Shown here: one piece after another, positions 35,256 through 43,803 of the stretch
Layout of the letters: each line of letters begins with the position of its first letter
Position numbering within the stretch: position 1 is the first letter of the stretch
NCBI GenBank assembly: GCA_949297785.1
Contig: CASFTW010000001.1
Location: 237,853 to 301,852, forward strand
DNA: 64,000 nt
Reading direction: 5' to 3'
Source: an uncultured Spirochaetales bacterium
GTDB taxonomy: Bacteria > Spirochaetota > Spirochaetia > Sphaerochaetales > Sphaerochaetaceae
Translations under genes and position numbers: made by a program
Notes under the pieces: model-generated
What the model was told of the DNA's origin: nothing
Seen by the model: the letters and a program-made list of their open reading frames with translations, nothing else
Databases searched by the model: none

Positions 35256-35269
35256 GACAGATTCAGATG
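35249..35269. terminator. Hairpin spanning two convergent stop codons
   Basis: CATCTGA (35249-35255) and TCAGATG (35263-35269) form a 7-pair stem with a 7-base loop. The stop codons of both genes lie in the arms. There is no T run on either side. Confidence 0.4.
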
Positions 35270-36399
35270 AACAGTGAAGGATCAAGTGCAATGCCGCTCT
35301 GGTCTATCTGGAAGTAAATGGTCGGAGATGTGAATGTTGTGGAAGCAGAGACTGTTCCTATCACATCACCCTGCTTAACCTCATTGCCGATAGTGACGCT
35401 TACAGAGTTAAGGAAAGCATATGTTGTCTTATATCCCTGATCATGCTGGATGATCACGAATTTGCCGTAATTATCATCAGTTCCGAGATCGACAACCGCA
35501 CCGTCTGCGGCACACAGTACCTGCGAGCCTTCAGGACAGGTTATGAGAATGCCTGAAAGCATGTTGCCGCTGTAAACCTCACCATAGGATGCGCTTATGC
35601 TTCCTTTAACGGGAGAAATGAATGTGAGGGATGAGTCCTGAAGAACAGCTGCGGTACCGGAATCCGCCATGCTCGGAATGAAAAGTTCCTGGCCGACATA
35701 TATGTTCTCGCTTGTCAGGCTGTTGATATCCATGAGGTTTCTCCAGCCGAGTTCGGGATTGAACTTATATGCGATTGTGGAGAGCATATCACCCTGCTGT
35801 ACAGTGTAGAGCTGTCCGTCCATGTTCGGAATCCTGAGCTGCACGCCCGGCTGGATTGCGGCGATGTTCATTATCCGGTTGACGGAAATAATTGTGTTGA
35901 CGTTCCGGCCGTAAGCTTCTGCGATTGACGGAAGGTCCTCCCCCTCCCTGACGGTATGCGTGAGGTAGATCACATGATCGGCAGTATCGAAATTGGCCAT
36001 GTCCTGTGCAGAGATGAGATCGACTGCAGTACTGCGTCTGCTGTTTGATGAAGAGGATGAAGCCTGAATGGATTCAGCCGTAACAGTCCTGGCCGGAGAA
36101 GCAGGTGCTGCTTCCTGGGCGGCAGACTCATTTTCTTCAGCAGGAAGCACAGCATCGGCAGAGGACGCTGATGATGGAAGGATGATCTCGGGTTCTTTTA
36201 CATCAACCGTAACAGGGGTCTGTGTCTGAGCCGCGGCATTCCCTTCCTCCACAGGAGAGAGAATGAGAAAAACCAGAACGGCGATCGCACATATTAGAAC
36301 ACCCAGGACTGCAATCAGCCCTGTCCTGGAAGAAGAAGTGCCCCTTTTACGTCTCTCATTTGAGGAGCTTACCATATCGTCATAGCTTTCTCGTCCCAT
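35263..36399 (-). CDS. LysM and degenerate LytM (M23) envelope protein
   Basis: A 378-residue membrane-anchored protein. It has a short basic cytoplasmic stretch, one membrane helix (GLIAVLGVLICAIAVLVFLIL), a Ser/Ala-rich linker, two LysM repeats (YLTHTVREGEDLPSIAEAYG... and YTVQQGDMLSTIAYKF), and a C-terminal M23 fold. The M23 metal sites are lost: the first HxxxD region reads NMLSGILIT and the HxH motif reads IYFQ. So it is probably a non-enzymatic EnvC/NlpD-type activator of an amidase. The ATG at 36399 begins the reading; longer readings would cross the neighbouring promoter. It diverges from the transpeptidase gene. Confidence 0.82.
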   Translation of the reverse strand: MGRESYDDMVSSSNERRKRGTSSSRTGLIAVLGVLICAIAVLVFLILSPVEEGNAAAQTQTPVTVDVKEPEIILPSSASSADAVLPAEENESAAQEAAPASPARTVTAESIQASSSSSNSRRSTAVDLISAQDMANFDTADHVIYLTHTVREGEDLPSIAEAYGRNVNTIISVNRIMNIAAIQPGVQLRIPNMDGQLYTVQQGDMLSTIAYKFNPELGWRNLMDINSLTSENIYVGQELFIPSMADSGTAAVLQDSSLTFISPVKGSISASYGEVYSGNMLSGILITCPEGSQVLCAADGAVVDLGTDDNYGKFVIIQHDQGYKTTYAFLNSVSVTIGNEVKQGDVIGTVSASTTFTSPTIYFQIDQSGIALDPSLFI

Positions 36400-36428
36400 T
36401 TGATTAAACCCGTACCTCAGCCTATAAT
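36400..36428 (+). promoter_or_regulatory. Promoter of the transpeptidase gene
   Basis: TTGATT (36400-36405), 17 bases, TATAAT (36423-36428). The start near 36435 lies about 2 bases before the ATG, so the mRNA is essentially leaderless. Confidence 0.7.
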
Positions 36429-36432
36429 ACAA
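36403..36432 (-). promoter_or_regulatory. Promoter of the LysM/LytM gene
   Basis: Minus strand TTGTAT (36432-36427), 18 bases, TTTAAT (36408-36403). It overlaps the opposite promoter and puts the start at the ATG at 36399. Confidence 0.5.
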
Positions 36433-36436
36433 TACA

Positions 36437-38092
36437 ATGGCTAAAGATTCTAGAAGAAACAAAATACCAATGCTGTATCTTTGCATCGTACTGATTCTTT
36501 TTCTAGTCTTCATCGCAAGGATAGCATATATTATGCTCATTGAAAACGAGAAAGGAAAGGAATACAGGGATCCCGCCGTAGCATCTTCCGTGATAAGAGG
36601 TGAGATAATAGACAGGAACGGAAATGTGCTTGCAAACCAGACACGGCAGTGGGCTCTTTATTTCCGTCTCTCGGCCATTGATGACATTACGAAAGCCGCC
36701 GTGCTCGTAAGTCCTTACATAGACATGAGCGTAGATGAAATAATCTCGCAGGCTCAGAAATACACCACATATGCACTTATAAAGAACAGAATGACGATGG
36801 AAGAGGCGGAAAGGCTGAAAGAGGCAGTCCGTAATGCAGGAATGCAGAATGAAATCGTCGTTGAAAGCAGAAGCGCCAGAAGCTATTCGTCCCTATTCCA
36901 TGCCTGCCAGCTCATCGGATTCGTAAATGCCGAAGGAGTCGGCAGCGAAGGTATCGAATACGCCTATGACGATATTCTTTCCCCCTATCCCGGTCTTGAT
37001 GAAGATGTGACTTACGGTGCAGATGTTCATCTCACGCTTGATCTTGACGTGCAGTATCTTGTGGATGTCGAGGTTCAGAACATCGCATATGATCATGATC
37101 CGGATTACATAATGGCTCTTGTCGCCGATGCTTCCACCGGTGATATCCTGGCAATGTCGTCCTACCCCTGGTATGACCTCAACTATTACGGTTCCTCAAG
37201 CGGGGATGAAAGGATGAACAGGACGCTTGCATATAATTACGAGCCGGGTTCCGTCTTCAAGGTGTTCACCCTCGCAAAATGCATGGATGAAGGAATTGAC
37301 ACCTCAACTCCGTTCATCTGTGACGGAAGCGAGACTTTCACTGTCGGAGACTCGACTTTCACCATCAACTGCCACAGCGCGCATGGTGCAGTCGACGCAC
37401 GCAACATGATATCACTCTCCTGCAACGGTGCAATCGCATCCTGGTGCCTGCAGCTCTCGGATGAGGATTTCTACAATTACCTGAGGTTGCTTGGTTTCGG
37501 CACCCGCCCCGATCTTGAGCTCGGAGGAATAACATCCGGCTATCTTTCACGTCCCGGGAACTGGAGCAGCAGAAGCAAGGCGACAATTGCATTCGGTCAG
37601 GAAATAAGCGTGAATGCCCTTCAGATCGTCCAGGCGGCAACGGCAATTGCGAATAACGGAGTGATGAACAGTCTCAGGATTGTCGACAGGATAACTGATC
37701 ATGACGGCAATATCATAGACACGGGAGATGCATACAATAGCAAGCCTGTGATGACAAGCCGTACTGCAAATGAGATTATTTCCTACATGGAGACTGCCGT
37801 GAAGGAAGGGACTGCAAAAAAAGCTGCAGTGAAGAATGTTGATGTCAGGGCGAAAACCGGCACAGCTGAAATAATAAATCCTGAAAGCGGAAGCTATGAA
37901 GACGGGACAAACCTCGCATCCACTCTTGCCATCGCCGGTGACTACATTGTTTACTTTGCCATCTCCGCTCCCAAGGGAAACAGCGTATGGGGTGCGGACA
38001 TCGCGGCACCTGCCTGCGGCAATGTGATCGCAGGCCTTGTCCGCCAGGGCAAGATAAGGGCCAGCGATCAGAATGTCATTCAGCTCAACTGA
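36437..38092 (+). CDS. Class B penicillin-binding protein (FtsI/PBP2-type transpeptidase)
   Basis: A 551-residue protein with a short cytoplasmic part, one membrane helix (MLYLCIVLILFLVFIARIAYIM), a dimerisation domain beginning RGEIIDRNGNVLA, and the transpeptidase domain with all three motifs: S272VFK275, S328CN330 and K473TG475. It crosslinks peptidoglycan, and with FtsW would act at the septum. The ATG at 36437 sits about 2 bases after the predicted start of transcription. It lies outside the dcw operon. Its last 13 bases overlap convergent flhF. Whether it is FtsI or PBP2 cannot be settled here; length and lack of ftsI elsewhere in the window favour FtsI. Confidence 0.9.
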   Translation: MAKDSRRNKIPMLYLCIVLILFLVFIARIAYIMLIENEKGKEYRDPAVASSVIRGEIIDRNGNVLANQTRQWALYFRLSAIDDITKAAVLVSPYIDMSVDEIISQAQKYTTYALIKNRMTMEEAERLKEAVRNAGMQNEIVVESRSARSYSSLFHACQLIGFVNAEGVGSEGIEYAYDDILSPYPGLDEDVTYGADVHLTLDLDVQYLVDVEVQNIAYDHDPDYIMALVADASTGDILAMSSYPWYDLNYYGSSSGDERMNRTLAYNYEPGSVFKVFTLAKCMDEGIDTSTPFICDGSETFTVGDSTFTINCHSAHGAVDARNMISLSCNGAIASWCLQLSDEDFYNYLRLLGFGTRPDLELGGITSGYLSRPGNWSSRSKATIAFGQEISVNALQIVQAATAIANNGVMNSLRIVDRITDHDGNIIDTGDAYNSKPVMTSRTANEIISYMETAVKEGTAKKAAVKNVDVRAKTGTAEIINPESGSYEDGTNLASTLAIAGDYIVYFAISAPKGNSVWGADIAAPACGNVIAGLVRQGKIRASDQNVIQLN

Positions 38093-39189
38093 TCATTAAC
38101 AGGTTTCAGGTCCATATCAAGCCCGGTGAGGTATTCGGTCAGTGATAGCGTGCTTGCCTTCATAAGATCATCCGGAACACCCTGCCCGTTTGTGCAGAAT
38201 GAGACTGGAAGCTTCACTTCATAGGCAAATGTGAGGAATGAGCCGATGCTTCCCGTCTCATCAAGTTTGGTGACTATCAGGGAGCTTATCTTCTTGAACT
38301 GTGCATAATGCCTGTAGATTCTCAGCATGTCTTCCGTCTTGGTCGTGGCAGGACATGTGAGAAGATAGCTCGTCTCCGATTCCCCGAACAGGGAAAGAAG
38401 GCCCCTGAGCTTCAGATTCAGCGCGGCATCGGCAGGACTCAGTCCCATCGTATCCACCAGAACAAGATCAAGGGAACGAAACCTGTCCTTGGCAAGGATT
38501 ATCTCATCCTCGCCTCTCACAAGCATGACGGGAATCGAGAAGGCATCTGCAAATGCCTTTACCTGTTCGTATGCACCGATTCTGTAACTGTCAAGCGTTA
38601 TGATTCCGACATTCCTGCCCACAGTTTTGTAAAGGGATGCTATCTTGGCAAGTGTTGTGGTCTTTCCGCTTCCGGTCGGACCGAGAAACACCTGATATTT
38701 CCTTGGATGTGCCTGATTCTCATGATCAATCATGACAGAGGAGATGATCTTGTCACATATGGCCAGTGACAGGTCATCGCCTGAATCAAATCCGTCAAGG
38801 ATGTGAGATCTCAGAGACATGCCGATTTCATTCTTGTCAAGAATCTTTGCCGCCTTGTCCGCACAGCTGTCCGCCTTTTCAAGGTCACGGGCAGGTTTGA
38901 GCGTGTCCAGTCTTTCCTGACTCGTGAGAGTCTCAGGATCCGGTGTTCTGGCTTCCTGCTCGAACTCGGCAAGATCCTGGCGTGTGACGTTCTCTTTCTT
39001 CTCTTTCTTTGCAGGCTTTTCCTCCACAAGATAGAACGTAATCTCGCACTTTTTTCTCCTGCGCGTGAAAATGCCGCCGCCGGAGGTGTATTCCTTTCTC
39101 GATATTATGCGCAGCGAGGAGCCGTATTTCCTTTTCGCCTCCTCAACTGCCTTTTCATAGCTGTCGCTTACCAGCGTGATGTACTGCAT
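38080..39189 (-). CDS. flhF: FlhF, SRP-type GTPase for flagellar placement
   Basis: A 369-residue SRP-GTPase with a basic, low-similarity N-terminal B domain, then the NG domain: GPTGSGKTTTLAKIA (G1), VDTMGLSPADA (DTxG), TKLDETGS (NKxD-like). FlhF places flagella at the pole with FlhG. No flhA, fliF or flhG lies nearby; instead it is last in a division operon 8 bases after hslU. The ATG at 39189 has AGGAG six bases upstream. It suggests a flagellate lineage but may be a remnant. The other SRP GTPase (Ffh) is a separate gene. Confidence 0.88.
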   Translation of the reverse strand: MQYITLVSDSYEKAVEEAKRKYGSSLRIISRKEYTSGGGIFTRRRKKCEITFYLVEEKPAKKEKKENVTRQDLAEFEQEARTPDPETLTSQERLDTLKPARDLEKADSCADKAAKILDKNEIGMSLRSHILDGFDSGDDLSLAICDKIISSVMIDHENQAHPRKYQVFLGPTGSGKTTTLAKIASLYKTVGRNVGIITLDSYRIGAYEQVKAFADAFSIPVMLVRGEDEIILAKDRFRSLDLVLVDTMGLSPADAALNLKLRGLLSLFGESETSYLLTCPATTKTEDMLRIYRHYAQFKKISSLIVTKLDETGSIGSFLTFAYEVKLPVSFCTNGQGVPDDLMKASTLSLTEYLTGLDMDLKPVNDQLS

Positions 39190-39197
39190 AAGCACTC

Positions 39198-40556
39198 CTA
39201 GAGGATATAACGGGTGACATCTTCTCTTGATACGATGTCCTTGAGCTTGTCCTCGACATAAGACTGGTCAATGCTTACAGTCTGTCCCTTATACTTTTCA
39301 GCCTCATAGCTGACATCCTCAAGCAGTTTCTCCATGACTGTATGAAGTCTTCTCGCCCCGATATTATCAGTTGTGGAGTTGACCTGATGTGCGAAATCGG
39401 CAATGCGCCTGAGTCCGTCATCAGTGAAATCCAGAGAAACTTCCTCTGTTTCCATGAGAGCCTTGTACTGCTTTGTGAGCGCATTTTCCGGTTCTGTGAG
39501 GATTCTGTAGAAGTCCTTGCTGGAAAGATCGCTGAGTTCGACACGGATCGGGAAACGGCCCTGAAGCTCGGGAATGAGATCCGACGGCTTTGAGAATGAG
39601 AATGCACCTGCTGCAATGAAGAGGATGTTTGTCGTGTCGATGACTCCCCAGCGGGTGTTGACCCTGGTGCCTTCAACAATGGGCAGGATATCACGCTGAA
39701 CGCCTTCACGGGAAACATCGCCGCGCGAGTTGCTGCCGGTTGATGCGATCTTGTCGATCTCATCGATGAAGATGATTCCCATCTCTTCCGTTCTTTCCTT
39801 AGCTTCCTCCACAACCCTGTCGTTGTCGACAGCCTTGCTCATCTCCTCTTCCCTGATGATCTCGCGGGCCCTCTTCACGGAAACCTTTTTCTTCTTCGGT
39901 TTCTGGAACATCGAGCCGAGGTTGTTCATGGCCTCCTGAATATCCTCCATGGAGTTTCCGCTGCCCATCACTCCGATTTCCACACGGGATGCGGGGTGTG
40001 TGCTTATTGTGACCATCTTGTCTTCGAACACTCCGTTGCGGAGCATCTGCCTGAACTGCTCCCTGGCACTGTCGGATGAGGATTCGACAACTGTGGTGCT
40101 TCCTCCGTCCTTGACATTCTCATCCCTGACGGATGGCAGCAGAAGATCAAGAAGCCTCTCATCAACAGAACGGCTGACTTCTTCCTCCTTGGCTGCAGCC
40201 ATCTCCGCAGTCACCATGTTGACGGCACTGGCCATGAGATCCTTGACCATGGACTCCACATCACGTCCGACATAGCCGACTTCTGTGTACTTTGTCGCCT
40301 CAACCTTGATGAAAGGAGCATTGGCAAGCTTTGCGATACGGCGGGCGATCTCGGTCTTGCCCACACCGGTGGGACCGATCATCATTATGTTCTTGGGATT
40401 TATCTCTTCCCTTATGCCGTCAGCAAGCTTCTTTCTCCTGCTCCTGTTGCGCAGCGCGATGGCAATCATTTTCTTTGCTTCTTTCTGTCCGATAATATAT
40501 TTGTCAAGAGATGCCACGATTTCACACGGGAACATCTCGTCAAGTTTCTTTTCCAT
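39198..40556 (-). CDS. hslU: HslU ATPase of the HslUV protease
   Basis: A 452-residue AAA+ unfoldase. Walker A is GPTGVGKTEIARRIA, the pore-loop region contains TKYTEVGYVGRDVE, the intermediate domain is charged, and Walker B is GIIFIDEIDKIA. The C-terminus (DVTRYIL) is the tail that activates HslV. It starts 3 bases after hslV and shares its transcript. ATP-driven unfolding feeds substrates into HslV. Confidence 0.97.
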   Translation of the reverse strand: MEKKLDEMFPCEIVASLDKYIIGQKEAKKMIAIALRNRSRRKKLADGIREEINPKNIMMIGPTGVGKTEIARRIAKLANAPFIKVEATKYTEVGYVGRDVESMVKDLMASAVNMVTAEMAAAKEEEVSRSVDERLLDLLLPSVRDENVKDGGSTTVVESSSDSAREQFRQMLRNGVFEDKMVTISTHPASRVEIGVMGSGNSMEDIQEAMNNLGSMFQKPKKKKVSVKRAREIIREEEMSKAVDNDRVVEEAKERTEEMGIIFIDEIDKIASTGSNSRGDVSREGVQRDILPIVEGTRVNTRWGVIDTTNILFIAAGAFSFSKPSDLIPELQGRFPIRVELSDLSSKDFYRILTEPENALTKQYKALMETEEVSLDFTDDGLRRIADFAHQVNSTTDNIGARRLHTVMEKLLEDVSYEAEKYKGQTVSIDQSYVEDKLKDIVSREDVTRYIL

Positions 40557-40559
40557 GTG

Positions 40560-41102
40560 TCAGATAACCTCGCAAGTGATATGGTCGTTTGTGAATACGC
40601 AGATCTGGGACGCGATCTTTATTGAGCGTCTGGCAATTTCCTCGGCAGACAGAGCGGCATTGCTGTCAAGGTATGCCCTTGCCGCGGCTATGGCATAATT
40701 GCCGCCCGAGCCTATTGCCATGCAGTCATCTTCGGGCTCAATCACATCGCCGACTCCGGAGATGTAGAACATGCGCTTTCCATCTGTTGCAAGCAGCAGC
40801 GCCTCAAGGTTTCTCAGCTGCTTGTCCACTCTCCACTGTTTGGCAAGATCGACCGCAGCACGGGTGAGATCCCCGTTGTCCTCGGCAAGCTTCTTTTCAA
40901 ACAGCTCATAAAGAGTGATGGCATCTGCAGTGGAGCCTGCAAAACCGATGACTATCTTATCATTGTAGATTCTCCTGACCTTTCTGGCGTTCCCCTTGAG
41001 AATCGAACTCTGTCCCTGTGTGACCTGTCCGTCTCCGGCTATTGCGACCCTTCCGTCCTTCCTGACGGCGACAATGGTCGTACCTCTCAAATCATTAGTC
41101 AT
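40560..41102 (-). CDS. hslV: HslV peptidase of the HslUV protease
   Basis: A 180-residue proteasome-like threonine peptidase. The mature enzyme begins at the Thr of [10 protein letters not shown] after a short MTNDLRG propeptide; the catalytic Thr is the first residue after cleavage. Other motifs are [12 protein letters not shown] and [13 protein letters not shown]. The ATG at 41102 matches the short propeptide; a longer reading from 41207 lies in xerC and is not used. AAGGAG lies 12 bases upstream. Its start overlaps the xerC end by 8 bases. It forms a dodecamer with HslU. Confidence 0.95.
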   Translation of the reverse strand: MTNDLRGTTIVAVRKDGRVAIAGDGQVTQGQSSILKGNARKVRRIYNDKIVIGFAGSTADAITLYELFEKKLAEDNGDLTRAAVDLAKQWRVDKQLRNLEALLLATDGKRMFYISGVGDVIEPEDDCMAIGSGGNYAIAAARAYLDSNAALSAEEIARRSIKIASQICVFTNDHITCEVI

Positions 41103-42012
41103 AATTCTCTTTTTCTCCTTTCGCATGCGGGTGGCAGTCATCATAAACCTTATGGAGTCCTGCCTTCGAGACATGCGTGTATATCTGGGTGGTTGAAATG
41201 CTCTCATGCCCGAGCAGAGCCTGGACCACCCTTATGTCGGCGCCGTTGTCAAGCAGCTGCGTTGCATATGTATGCCGCAGCGTATGCGGCGTGAACTCTT
41301 TCTGCCATCCCAGCGCTTCTCTCACCTTAGTAAAAATAACGTGAACGCTTGAGAAGGGCAACCTGTTTCCTCTTGAAGAAATGAAAAGTGCCTTCTCATC
41401 GGTGCATCCCTTCCGGCTCAGGACAAGTTCCCTTTCCTTGAGATAGTCTTCCATCTCACATAACGTGACGGGAGAGAGAAAGAGAAAGCGGGTCTTTCCT
41501 CCCTTTCCTTTTATCCTCACCCGTCTCTCGCTTTTCTCCACCATTGAGACATCTATCCCCAGAGCCTCGCTGATACGGGCGCCGGTATTGTAAAGAAAGA
41601 GAAACAGGAAATGGTCCCTTACCCCGTCAAAGCCTTCTGTCCTGTAAGACAGAAGCTCATTCACCTCACCTGCACTGAGCACGGAAGGCAGATGGAAACT
41701 TCCCTGGGACAGGGAAATGGATGCGAAAACATTGTTCTTTATGTATTCCCTTTTCTGAAGGTAGGCAAAGAATGTCCTTATTGCTGATATCTTCCTCTTC
41801 ACGGTCTTTTCCGCCCAGTCTTCCTTCAGGTTTCTCACATAGTCCCTGGCATCGTGAAGGGAAAAATCATCTATCGATATATCATGACCTTCAAGATAGA
41901 TGATGAAATCTTCCAGATCACGGGAATATGCGCTCTCCGTATGGACGGAAAGTTTTCTCTCGGCATCAATATATGTAAGAAATGAATCAAGATAATCCCT
42001 TTCCCTGCTCAT
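41095..42012 (-). CDS. xerC: Tyrosine recombinase XerC-like
   Basis: A 305-residue tyrosine recombinase with the N-terminal core-binding domain and a catalytic domain carrying the full set R-K-H-R-H-Y: TGARISE (Arg), KGKGGKTRF (beta hairpin Lys), HTLRHTYA (His, Arg), [14 protein letters not shown] (His, Tyr). Such enzymes resolve chromosome dimers at dif. It lies between a DprA-like gene and hslV, 10 bases after the former and overlapping the latter by 8. With the second recombinase 0.8 kb away, the pair probably works as XerC/XerD; which is which cannot be told. Confidence 0.9.
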   Translation of the reverse strand: MSRERDYLDSFLTYIDAERKLSVHTESAYSRDLEDFIIYLEGHDISIDDFSLHDARDYVRNLKEDWAEKTVKRKISAIRTFFAYLQKREYIKNNVFASISLSQGSFHLPSVLSAGEVNELLSYRTEGFDGVRDHFLFLFLYNTGARISEALGIDVSMVEKSERRVRIKGKGGKTRFLFLSPVTLCEMEDYLKERELVLSRKGCTDEKALFISSRGNRLPFSSVHVIFTKVREALGWQKEFTPHTLRHTYATQLLDNGADIRVVQALLGHESISTTQIYTHVSKAGLHKVYDDCHPHAKGEKENYD

Positions 42013-42022
42013 TCTCCTTGCT

Positions 42023-42802
42023 TCACAACCCCCTGATCAGACTGTAACTGCGCCCGTTGTAATGATAATATCCCCTGCAGTCCGGATATGAAAGGGCCTC
42101 GCCATGCATCTGCCTTGCAGCAATGTAGTCGCGTGCACCTGTTATGATACGGGCACCCTCACGGGCATATATCCTAGCATGAAATGAGGATATGAATGAA
42201 GAGTGCACATATATCTCCGCACCGCCCATAAGGGCGCTCTCCACGATATCCCTGCGGCTTTCAGACAGTCCGAGCAGTATGATGTTACGCTTTCTCGTTG
42301 CAAGATACTCTTTCAGCAGCACATCCTCCCTCTTCCAGCTGCCGCTCTTCTTATCCGGGTGAAACGGTGAATATATGCACCCTTCCCTCGCAAGGATCAC
42401 AGAACACATTCTCTTTATCTTCGCATGGGTGAAGACATCCATGAGACCGCAGTCGAGGTAATACTCCATCTGGCCTTCCCCGTCCAGGAAACCGGTGCGG
42501 AAAGCTTTTTCAATAACGCTTGATCCGCTTCCGAACGAGACCGGTATATCATTCAGTCCAAGTTCAAGGCCGAAATGATATGCCTCATCCTGAAGATATT
42601 CCAGCCCCTTTTTTGAAGCGCAGATCACAGCTGTGTCGCTTCTTACGGGAAGACCGAAAAATGAGAGCACATCGACCTCATTTTCATCCAGAGTGCATGG
42701 AAACAGCGGGTCGTTCTTTTCAACAAAACCGATGTAGCTGTCCCATGCTTTCTTATACATGACAGGATAGTTTGAGACTTCCAGAAGAGTTTTTTCATTC
42801 AT
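42023..42802 (-). CDS. Divergent DprA/Smf-like Rossmann-fold protein
   Basis: A 259-residue protein with a Rossmann-like pattern. Signs of DprA: VSFGSGSSVIEKAFR, then a region with HPDKKSG, and RKRNIILLGLSESRRDIVESALMGGAEIYVHSS, which resembles the RNRIIAGLS...V.E...SG core of Smf/DprA. The usual GxDxxAHxxAL motif is not clear. DprA loads RecA on incoming DNA, but natural transformation is not known here, so the function is open. It sits between two Xer recombinases and starts 32 bases after the second one. Confidence 0.5.
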   Translation of the reverse strand: MNEKTLLEVSNYPVMYKKAWDSYIGFVEKNDPLFPCTLDENEVDVLSFFGLPVRSDTAVICASKKGLEYLQDEAYHFGLELGLNDIPVSFGSGSSVIEKAFRTGFLDGEGQMEYYLDCGLMDVFTHAKIKRMCSVILAREGCIYSPFHPDKKSGSWKREDVLLKEYLATRKRNIILLGLSESRRDIVESALMGGAEIYVHSSFISSFHARIYAREGARIITGARDYIAARQMHGEALSYPDCRGYYHYNGRSYSLIRGL

Positions 42803-42834
42803 ACTCTTCTATACACAAAAAACCCCGGTTCCGG

Positions 42835-43803
42835 CTAACTGTTCCTTTCACTGCTGAGAGGGAAATACTTATCAAAGGTCGCAAGCAGGTCATCCGTGTT
42901 CAGGTGCGTGTATATCTGTGTTGTCTTTATATCGGCATGACCGAGCAGCATCTGGACCTGTCTTATGTTTGCTCCTCCCCTGAGCAGATGGGTTGCATAA
43001 CTGTGGCGAAGCGCATGGACTGTCGCCTCAATGCCGAGTTTCTCAACAGCTGCATGATAGCGTTTGTGCATTGCCTGCCGTGTAAGTTTTTCCCCTCTCC
43101 TGCCAAGGAAGAGCGCATCAGTGCTTTCCCTCTCCCTAACTGTCCTGCGGGCTTTTTTCCTGTTCGCACCCGCAAGGACAGGACGGACAGATGAAAGATA
43201 CTCGTCAAGTGCTCCTGCAGCTATTTCACCTACAAAGACAATACGTTCCTTGCTTCTCTTTCCCAATACAAGGAGGGTTTTCTCATCCCTGCTGTATGAT
43301 GATACTTTCAGATTCACGGCCTCGCTTATTCTGAGGCCGCAGGAATAGATCAGCTCGAAAAAGACATAATCGCGGAAGAAAAGCATGTCATCGCATGAAA
43401 GAGCCTTCATGCTGTCGAGAATTGAATTCACCTCATCAAGGGAAAGGGCATGGGGAAGATACTGATCTGTTTTCGGCTTCTCCAGAAGCAGCGCGATATT
43501 ATCTTCCCGCAGATTTTCCTTTACAAGAAAGGAGAAGAATGAACGGAGAGATGAATCTATGCGTGAAATCGTCCGGGCATCAAGTCCTTTGTCGCGGCAG
43601 CGGAAATATTCATCCAGCTCGCTGAGGCTTATCGATGCGACATCCTTTCCTCTTTCATCGAGATATGAAAGAAGGAAAACAGCTTCCCTCAGATACACCT
43701 CGCGGGTGGCCGGGGCAAGCTGGACCTCATTTTCCAGATAATCTCTGTAATCATCATACAGCGGGCTGTGACAAGACCTGTTATCTTCTGCTGCTGTTCT
43801 CAT
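42835..43803 (-). CDS. xerD: Tyrosine recombinase XerD-like
   Basis: A 322-residue tyrosine recombinase. The catalytic residues are in CGLRISE (Arg), LGKRSKERIV (Lys), HALRHSYA (His, Arg), and ADIKTTQIYTHL (His/Tyr). Relative to the other recombinase it has an inserted Arg-rich stretch (ANRKKARRTVRERES) in the middle of the catalytic domain. It overlaps ftsZ by 23 bases, so it is made with the division proteins, which fits a role in resolving chromosome dimers at septation. The ATG at 43803 has a GAGG only 3 bases upstream. Confidence 0.87.
   Translation of the reverse strand: MRTAAEDNRSCHSPLYDDYRDYLENEVQLAPATREVYLREAVFLLSYLDERGKDVASISLSELDEYFRCRDKGLDARTISRIDSSLRSFFSFLVKENLREDNIALLLEKPKTDQYLPHALSLDEVNSILDSMKALSCDDMLFFRDYVFFELIYSCGLRISEAVNLKVSSYSRDEKTLLVLGKRSKERIVFVGEIAAGALDEYLSSVRPVLAGANRKKARRTVRERESTDALFLGRRGEKLTRQAMHKRYHAAVEKLGIEATVHALRHSYATHLLRGGANIRQVQMLLGHADIKTTQIYTHLNTDDLLATFDKYFPLSSERNS

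Noticed and set aside
36400..36540. Longer N-terminus of the LysM/LytM protein
   Set aside because: It lies antisense to the transpeptidase start and crosses its promoter.
42803..42834. Terminator between xerD and the DprA-like gene
   Set aside because: GCCGGAACCGGGG is followed by six T, but the stem cannot form with a proper loop.
41095..43803. Xer genes as part of a mobile element or integron
   Set aside because: They are coupled to ftsZ and hslV, with no att sites or cargo genes.
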